Below the pieces are notes generated by a model. It was not told where the DNA came from. It saw only the letters and a list, made by a program, of their open reading frames with translations, and searched no databases. From NCBI GenBank assembly GCA_018003515.1, contig JAGNDO010000026.1, positions 1 through 64,000 of the forward strand: a DNA stretch of 64,000 nucleotides, written 5' to 3'. Position numbers and translations under genes: made by a program. Source of the DNA: Caldilineaceae bacterium (GTDB lineage Bacteria > Chloroflexota > Anaerolineae > Caldilineales > Caldilineaceae). Of the stretch, positions 26,618-35,294 are shown in pieces (within the stretch, counting starts at the first letter, position 1; each line of letters opens with the position of its first letter).

Positions 26618-28674
26618 GCTTTGGCTGGACCGAACTGCTGGCCACCATCAACGTGCTGGTCTCTTCGACAGTGGTGATCCTGGCCTTCTCGCTCCTGGCC
26701 TACAACTTTACCTATAATTTCCGCAGCCCGGTGGCGCGCCGCTTTGCCCTGCTCTTGGCCTGTGTCGTGGTCACCTTTGCCGCGGACGTAGCCCTGACCC
26801 GTGTACTCACCGCCGAGTCGGCCAACCGTTGGCTGAGGCTGCAATGGTTGGGCATCGCCATGTTGCCGGCGGCCTATTACACCTTTTCCAACGCGGTTCT
26901 GCGTACCACCAACTATCGCACCACCCGGCGCAGTCGTATCAGTTTGGTTTTCTATACTCTCTCCTTTACCAGTGCTGGGATTGCTTTCTTTGGCAATCAA
27001 CTGGTGGGCGGGGTGCGGTTTGAATCTCTGATCAGCTTTTTGGAGCCGGGACCGCTTTTCTGGCCCTTCACCGCCTACTTTACCCTGACCGTGCTGTTGG
27101 CGTTTAACAACGTCTGGCTGGCCCGGCAACGTTGTCTGACCGAAAACAGCCGCAAACGCATGGGCTTTTTGCTTTTGGGCTTGCCCGCCCCGGCTCTGGG
27201 CATCTTCCCCTATCTGATCGCCCTCAACTGGGGAGCCATAGGCCCGGCCAGCAGCCAGAGCGGGGACATCCTGATCCTGCTGCTCTCCTTTATCGGCAAC
27301 GGCGCGGTGGCCACCCTCCTGGTGATCCTGGCCTACACCGTGGCCTATTTTGGCGTCCTCACCCCGGATCGGGTGGTGCGCTATCGGCTGATCCGCTTCT
27401 TTATGCGTGGACCGGTGGTGGCCGTCCTGGTCATCGGCGCGGTGCAGACCCTGCCCACGGTGGAGCGCATCCTGGGCCTGCCCAGGGACATCATCCTCTT
27501 CAGCGTCATCACCGGGATGATCATTGTCAGCCAACTGATCCTGAGCGTGACCAAAAGCGTGGTGGACCGGCTGATCTATCGGGAGGATCGGGACGAGATC
27601 GCCTGGCTGCGGGAGTTGGACCGCCGCTTGTTGACCAGCAGCGATCTGCGCCAATTCTTGGACAACAACCTCACCGCCCTATGCGAACTGCTGCGTACCC
27701 CCTCCGGCTTTGTGGCCGCCATCGTGGGCACGGATCTGATCCTGGAGTCTGTGGTGGGGCCGACGGGCACCCGGCAACAGGTGACGGCCATCGATGACTG
27801 GTCCGACGCCCTCAGTCGCCTTCTACGCCACCGGCGGGATAACGGCAACTATGGGAACGGGGACGATGAGGCCCGGCCTGTGCAACGGGCCCACAATCTG
27901 CCGGTCAACCATCGGGGCTATTGGGTGTGGCCGCTCATGGAGCCTGTCTCTGTGGGCGCTGACGAGCGAGTCCTGGGCATCCTGGGGGTGCGGGCGCGTA
28001 CAGAGGCCCCCCTCTTCAGCCGGGAAGAGTTGGCCGTGCTGGCCCAAATGTTGGATCAGGTGGCCCTCTCCCTGGCCGACCGCCGCTTGCAGCAGCAAGT
28101 CTTTGTGGCCCTGCGCACCATCATCCCCGGCATTGACCGCATCCAGCGCTTGCGGGGCATTGTGCCCTATGTCAGCACCGAGAACGGGGATCGCTCCGCC
28201 GCCTTGCTCGATCCCAGTCTCATCCACGAGCCGGAGTTTGAGGCTTGGGTCAAGGACGCCCTCAGCCACTATTGGGGCGGCCCCAAGCTGACCAGTAGCC
28301 CGCTCATGCAGTTGCGGGTGGTGGGCAACGCCATCGATCATGCGGACGCCAACCCCACCAAGGCCCTGCGCCTGGTCCTGGGCACGGCCATCGAACGGCT
28401 CAAACCCGAAGGCCGCCGAGAGATGAGTACGCCCGAATGGCTGCTCTATAACATTCTGGAAATGCGCTTTATCCAAGGCCGCCGGGTGCGGGAGATCGCC
28501 GAGCGGCTGACCATGAGCGAGAGCGATCTCTACCGCAAACAGCGGGTGGCCATCGACGAAGTGGCCCGCGTCCTGGCCGACATGGAGCAGACCGAGAGCG
28601 CCGACCTGATCATCTTCACCCCCACCGGCTCCCCGCCCGAGGATCTGCCCGCCGAGTTGCGCATGGTGGAGTAG
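26605..28674 (+). CDS. 7TM receptor-like - GAF - C-terminal HTH protein
   Basis: The 689-residue protein starts with about eight transmembrane helices in the pattern of histidine kinase N-terminal 7TM modules (residues 10-310). A short helix (RLIYREDRDEIAWLRELDRR) leads to a GAF domain at about 345-495 (LTALCELLRTPSGFVAAIVG, ERVLGILGVRARTEAPLFSREEL). No H-box or HATPase motifs follow. The C-terminus has LEMRFIQGRRVREIAERLTMSESDLYRKQRVAIDEVARVL (split 618-657), a helix-turn-helix like sigma-70 region 4. A GTG start overlaps the upstream gene. A membrane-bound sensor regulator is the best guess. Confidence 0.65.
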   Translation: MGELGFGWTELLATINVLVSSTVVILAFSLLAYNFTYNFRSPVARRFALLLACVVVTFAADVALTRVLTAESANRWLRLQWLGIAMLPAAYYTFSNAVLRTTNYRTTRRSRISLVFYTLSFTSAGIAFFGNQLVGGVRFESLISFLEPGPLFWPFTAYFTLTVLLAFNNVWLARQRCLTENSRKRMGFLLLGLPAPALGIFPYLIALNWGAIGPASSQSGDILILLLSFIGNGAVATLLVILAYTVAYFGVLTPDRVVRYRLIRFFMRGPVVAVLVIGAVQTLPTVERILGLPRDIILFSVITGMIIVSQLILSVTKSVVDRLIYREDRDEIAWLRELDRRLLTSSDLRQFLDNNLTALCELLRTPSGFVAAIVGTDLILESVVGPTGTRQQVTAIDDWSDALSRLLRHRRDNGNYGNGDDEARPVQRAHNLPVNHRGYWVWPLMEPVSVGADERVLGILGVRARTEAPLFSREELAVLAQMLDQVALSLADRRLQQQVFVALRTIIPGIDRIQRLRGIVPYVSTENGDRSAALLDPSLIHEPEFEAWVKDALSHYWGGPKLTSSPLMQLRVVGNAIDHADANPTKALRLVLGTAIERLKPEGRREMSTPEWLLYNILEMRFIQGRRVREIAERLTMSESDLYRKQRVAIDEVARVLADMEQTESADLIIFTPTGSPPEDLPAELRMVE

Positions 28675-28782
28675 GGGATTGGGGATTGGGGATTAGGGAT
28701 TGGGAACCACCCAATCCCCAATCCCCTACCACCCAATCCCTAATCACCAATCCCAAATCCCAAATCCCAAATCCCAAATCCC
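28675..28782. repeat. GGGGATT heptamer palindrome upstream of ftsK
   Basis: Four GGGGATT/TAGGGATT units are followed by CCCAATCCCC units that can pair with them. Then four ATCCCAA 7-mers run up to the ftsK start codon. It fills the spacer, and no ribosome-binding site is evident before ftsK. Confidence 0.75.
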
Positions 28783-31047
28783 ATGCCTCGTAAACGCACA
28801 AAAAACGTCCAAACCCAAGGGCTTCAGGAAATTCTGACCGAACTGCAAGAGAACGTCAGCCGCGAGGCGGTGGGCGGGATATTGTTGGTGGCGGGCGGCT
28901 ATTTTCTCTTTACCCTCTTTGCCCCCGCCGGGTTGGGCGCGCCGTGGCTGGCTGCCATGCTGGGGTGGACCGCGCTGCCCACCGCGGTGGTGTTGATCCT
29001 GGTGGGACTGATCTTGATTCTTGGGGAACGGGCCGGCTATTGGAGCGCGGAGGCCCTGGTGGGGACCGAGCTGCTGCTCATGACCCTGGCTGTGACCACC
29101 TTTGTGTGGCAGACCCAGACCGTGGATTGGTCTCCCACCATGACCGGTCAAAAGGGCGGTCTGCTGGGTTGGGCCTTTGGCAGCCTGCTCATGGCAGGGC
29201 TGGGACGCATCCCGGCCCTGGCCGCCCTGCTCCTCTTGGGGATGCTGGGCGTGGGGTTGATCATGCGCTACACCCCCCTGGTCTATATTTTTCCGGCCAT
29301 GTCGGCCCTCTTTCCCGCTTTGGCTGCCATCCCTTGGCCGCGCTTCTCGCTTGATTTTCTGCGCCCGGTTCCTCTGGCCCCTCGCCCCACCTTGGACGAG
29401 CGCTACGCCCGCCCGCCCGCCGCCCTGCCCGAAACGCCCAACTTTGTCAAAGCCACCCAACTCATCCAAACAGAGGACGCGGAGGAAGAGGCCGAGCCGA
29501 GCCTTACCCGGGGCGGCGCTGTCATCGCAGCCCCTGCCGTCAAAAAGACCAAAAAGGCCAGCACCCCCACCATCAAACCCAACCGCAGCCCAGAGGATCT
29601 GCCCGCCACCGACCTCCTGGACGCGGATTCGGGCATTTACGGCAGCACGGACGCCAAGGCAATGGGCCAGTTGATCGAGACCACCCTGGCCGATTTCAAC
29701 GTGCCCGTGCGGGTGGTCAACGTGGAGAGCGGCCCCACGGTCACTCAGTTTGGCGTGGAACCCCAATATTTGGAGCGCTCCGGCCAGCGGCGCAAGATCC
29801 GGGTCAACCGGATTGTCAATTTGGCCGATGATCTGGCCCTGGCCCTGGCCGCGCCGGCCGTGCGCATTGAGGCCCCGGTCCCCGGTCGCCCCTTTGTGGG
29901 CATCGAAGTCCCCAACACCACCAAGAGTTTGGTCGGGCTGCGGGGCATTATGGAAAGCAAAGAGGTCGACACCAAGGGCGGCTACCTGCCCCTGGCCCTG
30001 GGCCGGGACACCTCCGGCGCCGCCATCGTCACGGATCTGACCCGCTCTCCCCATCTGCTGATTGCCGGGGCCACCGGGTCGGGCAAGTCGGTCTGCCTCA
30101 ATGCCATCATCACCGGGCTGCTCATGCGCCACGGGCCGGAGAGCCTTAACTTTGTGATGGTGGACCCCAAAATGGTGGAATTGCCCGGCTACAACGGCAT
30201 CCCCCACCTGCTGGGCAAGGTGATCACCGATGTCAGCACCGTCACCGGCGCGCTGACCTGGCTGCTGATCCAGATGGATGACCGCTACCTGCTCTTCAAA
30301 GAGGCCGGGGTGCGCAACATCGCCGCCTACAATGCCCTGGTGCGCAAGCGCAAGGAGGTGGCCCAACTGCCCTACATCGTCCTGGTGGTGGACGAGTTGG
30401 CCGACCTGATGATGACCGCCCCCGAAGAGATCGAAAAGCAGATCTGCCGTCTGGCCCAAATGGCCCGAGCCACGGGCATCCACCTGATTCTGGCTACCCA
30501 ACGCCCCAGCGTGGACGTGGTCACCGGGCTGATCAAGGCCAACTTCCCCTCCCGCATTGCCTTTGCCGTCACCAGCCAGATCGACAGCCGCGTGATCCTG
30601 GACACCCCCGGCGCCGAAAAACTCCTGGGCCAGGGGGACATGCTGCTCATGCGCCCGGACGAGTCCAAACTCTTCCGGGTGCAGGGCTGTTTTGTGGCAG
30701 ATTCGGAGATCGCCCGAGTGACCAAGTTCTGGCGGCAGGTGGACAAGGACGGTGCCCTCAGCCCCGCGGTGCCGCCGTGGAACGGGCTGATGGACCGCAT
30801 GGACGACGAAGATGAGCTGATACTGGACGCAATGGACGCCATCCGCGGGCTGGATTCGTGCAGCACCAGCTTGGTGCAACGCAAACTGCGCATCGGCTAT
30901 CCCAAGGCGGCCCGGCTGATGAATCAACTGGAAGCCCGAGGGGCGGTCGGCCCGGATCTGGGCGGCGGCCAGGGGCGGCAGGTATTGCTCAAGGCCGAAA
31001 ATGAGGATGAAAATCAAGAAGATGAGAGCGAGGACGACTATCTGTGA
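28783..31047 (+). CDS. ftsK: DNA translocase FtsK/SpoIIIE
   Basis: The 754-residue membrane ATPase pumps chromosomal DNA through the division septum. Four transmembrane helices lie within residues 28-180. A linker of about 80 residues follows, then the alpha domain and the RecA-like motor with Walker A GATGSGKS (about 429-436), Walker [14 protein letters not shown] (about 531) and [24 protein letters not shown]. The C-terminal gamma winged-helix ([20 protein letters not shown]) binds the KOPS-like sequence. The linker is shorter than in E. coli FtsK and similar to SpoIIIE. It overlaps rpiA by 4 bp. Confidence 0.96.
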   Translation: MPRKRTKNVQTQGLQEILTELQENVSREAVGGILLVAGGYFLFTLFAPAGLGAPWLAAMLGWTALPTAVVLILVGLILILGERAGYWSAEALVGTELLLMTLAVTTFVWQTQTVDWSPTMTGQKGGLLGWAFGSLLMAGLGRIPALAALLLLGMLGVGLIMRYTPLVYIFPAMSALFPALAAIPWPRFSLDFLRPVPLAPRPTLDERYARPPAALPETPNFVKATQLIQTEDAEEEAEPSLTRGGAVIAAPAVKKTKKASTPTIKPNRSPEDLPATDLLDADSGIYGSTDAKAMGQLIETTLADFNVPVRVVNVESGPTVTQFGVEPQYLERSGQRRKIRVNRIVNLADDLALALAAPAVRIEAPVPGRPFVGIEVPNTTKSLVGLRGIMESKEVDTKGGYLPLALGRDTSGAAIVTDLTRSPHLLIAGATGSGKSVCLNAIITGLLMRHGPESLNFVMVDPKMVELPGYNGIPHLLGKVITDVSTVTGALTWLLIQMDDRYLLFKEAGVRNIAAYNALVRKRKEVAQLPYIVLVVDELADLMMTAPEEIEKQICRLAQMARATGIHLILATQRPSVDVVTGLIKANFPSRIAFAVTSQIDSRVILDTPGAEKLLGQGDMLLMRPDESKLFRVQGCFVADSEIARVTKFWRQVDKDGALSPAVPPWNGLMDRMDDEDELILDAMDAIRGLDSCSTSLVQRKLRIGYPKAARLMNQLEARGAVGPDLGGGQGRQVLLKAENEDENQEDESEDDYL

Positions 31048-31772
31048 GATCTGAAACAAGTTTGCCCGAAACAACCATTGCCGAATTGAAACAGAGGGCG
31101 GCAGAGTACGCGGTCACCCTGATTGAACCGGGCATGGTGGTGGGCTTGGGCTATGGGAGTACCGCCATCTTTGCCCTGCGCCGCATCGCCACCCTCCTGG
31201 CCAGGGGAGATCTGGGCGACATCCTGGGCATCCCCTGCGCCGAAAGCACGGGCGAAGAAGCCCGCCGTCTGGGCATCCCCCTCACCACCCTGGAAGATCA
31301 CCCCGTGGTCGATCTGACCATCGACGGGGCCGACGAAGTAGACCCGGCCCTCAACGTGATCAAAGGCGGCGGCGGTGCCCTCCTGCGGGAGAAGATCGTG
31401 GCCCAAGCCAGCCTGCGGGAGGTCATCGTGGTGGACGAGGGCAAGCTCTCGGCCCACCTGGGCACCACCTGGGCCTTGCCCGTGGAGGTAATCAGCTTCG
31501 GATGGGGCTCCCACCTGCCCTTCCTGCGGGAGATGGGCGCAGAGCCGGTCATGCGTCTGCGCGCCGACGGCACCCCCTTCATCACCGACCACGGCAACCT
31601 GATCCTGGACTGCAACTTCGGCCCCATGACCGCCCCCGCCCTGGACCCGGCCACCATCTCCGCCATGCTCGACCACCGCACCGGCATCGTCGGCCACGGC
31701 CTCTTCCTGGGCCTGGCCACAGACCTGATCGTCGCCTCGCCCAAAGGGATCGAGCATCGTCAAAAGAAGTAG
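31044..31772 (+). CDS. rpiA: Ribose-5-phosphate isomerase A
   Basis: The 242-residue enzyme interconverts ribose-5-phosphate and ribulose-5-phosphate. Motifs are [39 protein letters not shown] (split 92-121), [12 protein letters not shown] and DHGNLILDC. The catalytic Asp/Lys/Glu set appears complete. The usual phosphate-binding GxGTGST is GLGYGST here, with Tyr replacing Thr. The GTG start overlaps the ftsK stop (GTGA). The stop codon TAG is the first base triplet of a perfect 37-bp hairpin. Confidence 0.94.
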   Translation: MRSETSLPETTIAELKQRAAEYAVTLIEPGMVVGLGYGSTAIFALRRIATLLARGDLGDILGIPCAESTGEEARRLGIPLTTLEDHPVVDLTIDGADEVDPALNVIKGGGGALLREKIVAQASLREVIVVDEGKLSAHLGTTWALPVEVISFGWGSHLPFLREMGAEPVMRLRADGTPFITDHGNLILDCNFGPMTAPALDPATISAMLDHRTGIVGHGLFLGLATDLIVASPKGIEHRQKK

Positions 31773-31845
31773 GGGTTTGGGTGGGTGACGAGATGGGCAA
31801 CTGGCATTTGCCAGTTGCCCATCTCGTCACCCACCCAAACCCCTA
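31770..31845. terminator. Perfect 37-bp stem with 2-nt loop, starting in the rpiA stop codon (family D, copy 2)
   Basis: Arm 31770-31806 is exactly complementary to 31809-31845. The first bases, TAGGGGTTTGGGTGGG, are shared with the hairpin after the mutase gene. There is no T-run immediately after it, so it may act as a transcript end-block or be a mobile palindrome. Confidence 0.85.
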
Positions 31846-31862
31846 CGAGTACGATCAACGCA

Positions 31863-31894
31863 AAAAAGAACACCGGGCATCCGGTGTCCTTTTT
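31863..31894 (-). terminator. Terminator of rplS
   Basis: AAAAGAACACCGG / CCGGTGTCCTTTT arms (one mismatch) surround a GCAT loop. On the minus strand it ends in a T-run, about 45 bp past the rplS stop. Confidence 0.8.
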
Positions 31895-31940
31895 GTGTCT
31901 ATCAATGGAGGGTCCGCCAAGTTGGCAGAACCGCCCCGGA

Positions 31941-32303
31941 CTAAACGCTGACGAAGCGTTTTTCCTTCAGGCGGGCAGCCTTGCCCTGGCGATCCCGCAG
32001 GAAGTAGAGCTGGGCCCGGCGAACCTTGGCCTTGCGCAGGATTTCCACCTTCTCCACAACCGTGCTGTAGAGCGGGAAGGTACGTTCCACCCCCACGCCG
32101 TGGGCAGCCACGCGGCGCACGGTATAGTTGGCGCTGGCCGTGGTGCCGCCCTTCATGGCGATCACGACGCCCTGGAAGATCTGGATACGCTCCGTGCGGC
32201 CTTCGGTAATGCGTTGGTGTACGCGTACCGTGTCGCCCGGGTGCATGTCCGGCATGTTCGGATTGGCGTTCGGTTTCAGAGATTCCATCAGTGCGTTGGT
32301 CAT
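31941..32303 (-). CDS. rplS: 50S ribosomal protein L19
   Basis: The 120-residue protein has the L19 pattern: [74 protein letters not shown] and the Arg/Lys end. L19 lies at the 30S-50S interface. It stands alone, away from trmD, rimM and rpsP, with which it usually forms an operon. Confidence 0.97.
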   Translation of the reverse strand: MTNALMESLKPNANPNMPDMHPGDTVRVHQRITEGRTERIQIFQGVVIAMKGGTTASANYTVRRVAAHGVGVERTFPLYSTVVEKVEILRKAKVRRAQLYFLRDRQGKAARLKEKRFVSV

Positions 32304-32513
32304 AATTGCTTCACCCTCGGATAGCTATTCCACGCTATGTCTGTACATTGAATCAAACTCAATCACAGAAAACGTGTTTGTTTTGGCCGCTGGACAATGT
32401 GACACAAGAAGCAGTCACAAAAAAAGAGTATACCACAAGGCCCACCGGGAGGCAAACATTTGGGCGTTTGGAAATAGGTGGGATTGGGGAGCGATTGGGA
32501 GATTGTCACCCCT

Positions 32514-33305
32514 TCATCCGCTCGCCCCTGCAAAAAACGCCTGCTCTTCCTCGGAGAGGTTGATCTCAACCTCAGCGCGCTGGGAGGCGGGGCCGAGCCA
32601 GCGGGTGGCGTATTCGCCGTCCGGGTCCAGGCTTTGCACGTGGCCTTGGGCAATGGCCCGGTCATTGAGATCCCCCACGCTGGCCAGGACCAGCCAGCCA
32701 GCCAACATGCTGCGGTGACTGGCGGTCAACTCTTGGGCCAGGCCCCGGGCTGTCGGGCCATCCTGGGTGCGCCACAGACTTAGCAGGCGGCCCATGCTGT
32801 AGATCACCTGTCCGCTGTCCAGCCGGGAGAGGGTGACAAAGAGGGGCAAGGCCGAGGCCCACCGTTTGGCCCGCAACTGCAAAAAGGCCAGGGCGGCCTG
32901 GGTCAAAACCGGCTGGGCTGCGCTGTCATTGGCCGTGCGCTGCCATCCGGCCCGCACTTCGGCATTGTACGGGTCCAGAGCCAAGGCCCGATCCCAAAGG
33001 CCGTGGGCCGTGGAGAGGTCGGCCTGCCCGCCCCGTTCGGCTTGCTTCTCTGCCCGCTTTTCTGCGCCCAGGGCCAGAATCCCCCACCCCAGCACGTTGG
33101 ACGGGTCCCCCCGCAGCAGACGCAGCCCCCACTCCCGCCCCTCTTCCCAACGCCGGGCGGTCCAGCAGAGGTGGATGATGCGCTCATAGGTGACCAAATG
33201 CCGGGGCTGCTTGCGCAGAAGCAGGTGCGCCAGGGCCACCGCCTGTTGAATCTCCCCCTCATCCAGGGCCGTATCAATGGCCTTGCCCCACGCAGATAGT
33301 TGCAC
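32514..33305 (-). CDS. TPR-like repeat protein of unknown function
   Basis: The 263-residue, alanine-, leucine- and tryptophan-rich helical protein has repeat units compatible with tetratricopeptides (EIQQAVALAHLLLRKQP, RWEEGREWGLRLLRGDPSN, AHGLWDRALALDPYNAEVRAGW). No signal peptide or transmembrane segment is seen. Such repeats make protein-binding scaffolds. The partner is unknown. The end, LSEEEQAFFAGASG, is acidic. Confidence 0.6.
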   Translation of the reverse strand: MQLSAWGKAIDTALDEGEIQQAVALAHLLLRKQPRHLVTYERIIHLCWTARRWEEGREWGLRLLRGDPSNVLGWGILALGAEKRAEKQAERGGQADLSTAHGLWDRALALDPYNAEVRAGWQRTANDSAAQPVLTQAALAFLQLRAKRWASALPLFVTLSRLDSGQVIYSMGRLLSLWRTQDGPTARGLAQELTASHRSMLAGWLVLASVGDLNDRAIAQGHVQSLDPDGEYATRWLGPASQRAEVEINLSEEEQAFFAGASG

Positions 33306-33388
33306 CGTCGCTTCGTTCCCCTCGTTGTTCTATTCCCCTCGCGGACATCAAGCCAGTATCTCGAAAGGGGCGGCAAAAGTCAAATGGT

Positions 33389-34423
33389 TCAGCTTCCCAG
33401 GTGGACTTGTTTTAGCTCGTCCAGCAGTTGGCCCAGCTTGCGCTCCACGCCGGGATAGTCGCCGAAGGGGTCGCTGGGGCCTTTGGGGCTGCCGCTGAGG
33501 GTACGCAACGTGCTGAGGACGGCGTGGGGCAGCACGCCCAGGTGATAGCCCCCTTCGAGGACGGCCACCAGCTTGCCGCCGCACAGTTCGTCGGCCAAGG
33601 CCATCAGCTCTTTGATCAAGCGGGTATAGCCGGTGATGGTCACATTCATGCCTGCCAAGGGGTCGAGCCAATGGGCGTCGTAGCCAGCGGAGAGCAGGAT
33701 GATCTCCGGCTGGAAGCGCCGGGCCAGGGGACGCAGGATCTGGCGATAGACATCCAAACAGCCCTGGTCGCCCACGCCTTCGGGGAAGGGGATGTTGACC
33801 GTCATGCCCTTGCCTGCGTCGGCCCCGGTCTCCCGCATGGCCCCGGTGAAGGGATAGTGGGGGTATTGATGGGTGTCGAAGAAGAGGACCGAGGGGTCGG
33901 CATAGAAGGCGTCCTGGGTGCCGTTGCCGTGGTGGACGTCGAAATCCACGATCAGCACCCGCTTCAGCCCCCACTTCTCCTGGGCGTGGCGGGCGGCGAT
34001 GGCGATGTTGCTGAAAATGCAGAAGCCCATGCCCCGGTTGGGCGTGGCGTGGTGGCCCGGTGGCCGCACCAGGGCAAAGCCGTTGTCCGCCCGCTGATCC
34101 ATCACCGCATCCACCGCGGCCAGCAGCCCCCCGGCGGAGATCAGGGCGGCGTCAAAGCTGTCCGGGGTCAAATAGGTATCCGGGTCCAGATGGTCCCCGC
34201 CCCAGTCGCAGAGCATGCGCACCCGGTCCACATAGCCTTCGTGGTGCACACGAGTCACCGCCCGCATGGGTGCGGGCTGACCTTGGACCTGGACCAGATC
34301 GGCCAAAATGCCGTCCTGGTTGAGCAGGGTCATGGTAGAGGCCAGCCGCCCGGCGTGTTCCGGGTGGCCTTCCCAGGTGTGTTTGACATTGAAGGGATCG
34401 TAGACAAAGGCGGTCTTGGGCAT
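33389..34423 (-). CDS. Histone deacetylase family protein (AcuC/HDAC-like)
   Basis: The 344-residue zinc amidohydrolase has FALVRPPGHHATPNRGMGFC with the tandem catalytic His, VDFDVHHGNGTQDAFY with zinc ligands, LLSAGYDAHWLDPL, and LEGGYHLGVL with the transition-state Tyr. Bacterial members deacetylate acetyl-CoA synthetase, acetylpolyamines or other acylated amines. The substrate is not clear here. The ATG start begins PKTAFVYDPFNVKHT. It forms its own transcription unit. Confidence 0.92.
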   Translation of the reverse strand: MPKTAFVYDPFNVKHTWEGHPEHAGRLASTMTLLNQDGILADLVQVQGQPAPMRAVTRVHHEGYVDRVRMLCDWGGDHLDPDTYLTPDSFDAALISAGGLLAAVDAVMDQRADNGFALVRPPGHHATPNRGMGFCIFSNIAIAARHAQEKWGLKRVLIVDFDVHHGNGTQDAFYADPSVLFFDTHQYPHYPFTGAMRETGADAGKGMTVNIPFPEGVGDQGCLDVYRQILRPLARRFQPEIILLSAGYDAHWLDPLAGMNVTITGYTRLIKELMALADELCGGKLVAVLEGGYHLGVLPHAVLSTLRTLSGSPKGPSDPFGDYPGVERKLGQLLDELKQVHLGS

Positions 34424-34612
34424 TAGGTGTCTCGTTTGGATTGGGCGCGTGGGTAGAATTTGGGGAGGATTATAGTTCGAGGTTCCAGATTTGTCATACC
34501 CAAGCGTGGGTGAATGACAAATATCGGCTGTTGCGCAAATCGGCATTCTGACATAAGCTATTGGTAAGATGTTTGATTCCCCGGCATGGGGCGCTCACTT
34601 GGGAGGTAGCAA

Positions 34613-34843
34613 ATGTGGCAAGACAGAATCACGACCAATCCTGCGATTATGATAGGCAAGCCAGTCATTGCAGGGACTCGGCTGACGGTCATGTTCATCC
34701 TTGATATATTGGCTCAGGGCTGGAGCGTTGATGAAATTCTGCGCAACTATCCCAATTTGGAGACAGATGATATTCGGGCCTGTCTTGCCTATGCCAGCGA
34801 GGTTCTAAGCGCAGAGAAAGTTTATTCCTTACAGGCCGCATGA
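34613..34843 (+). CDS. DUF433 protein, putative antitoxin
   Basis: This 76-residue protein has ITTNPAIMIGKPVIAGTRLTV, the DUF433 winged-helix signature. SVDEILRNYPNLETDDIRACLAYA follows. DUF433 proteins typically precede DUF5615 PIN-like toxins, as here, with a 4-bp overlap (ATGA). GGAGGTAG lies before the ATG. It is probably the DNA-binding antitoxin. Confidence 0.9.
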   Translation: MWQDRITTNPAIMIGKPVIAGTRLTVMFILDILAQGWSVDEILRNYPNLETDDIRACLAYASEVLSAEKVYSLQAA

Positions 34844-35205
34844 TGGACTCCTTGGCTTTCTTGGCCGACGAAAATTTCCCTTTAGATGCGGTTGTGGCCT
34901 TGCGTACCGCCGGATTTGATGTGTCATGGATCATGACCGATTCGCCGGGGGTTGACGACATCACCGTATTAGCCCAAGCCCAAGCGGAAGACCGCATCCT
35001 GTTGACTTTCGACAAAGATTTCGGAGAATTGGCCTTTAGCCGACGACTTTCTGCCAAATCGGGTGTCGTTCTCTTCCGAGCTTTGCAGGGAACAAGCCGA
35101 GAAACCGCTGAGTTTGTGCGAGCCGTAATCGCCTCTCGCCAAGATTGGCAGGGCCATTTCTCCGTAGTAGATAGCCGTCGTGTTCGCATGAGACGGCTGC
35201 CGTAA
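34840..35205 (+). CDS. DUF5615 PIN-like protein, putative toxin
   Basis: The 121-residue protein has the PIN-fold acid motifs LADENFPLDAVVALR (Asp/Glu at the metal site) and RILLTFDKDFGELAF, with DSPGVDDITVLAQAQ between them. PIN-like toxins are RNases. The acidic residues are intact, so it is probably active. It is the second gene of the DUF433/DUF5615 pair. Confidence 0.88.
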   Translation: MMDSLAFLADENFPLDAVVALRTAGFDVSWIMTDSPGVDDITVLAQAQAEDRILLTFDKDFGELAFSRRLSAKSGVVLFRALQGTSRETAEFVRAVIASRQDWQGHFSVVDSRRVRMRRLP

Positions 35206-35214
35206 CCATAAATG

Positions 35215-35270
35215 TTTACCAAAGCGAAAGGCCGCAGTCGAAACCGACTGCGGCCTTTCGCTTTGGTAAA
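35215..35270. terminator. Bidirectional terminator with perfect 26-bp stem
   Basis: Arms 35215-35240 and 35245-35270 pair fully around AAAC. It lies between the convergent toxin gene and amine oxidase gene. Confidence 0.88.
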
Positions 35271-35294
35271 CTACCCATCCCTGCCAAGGTATCG

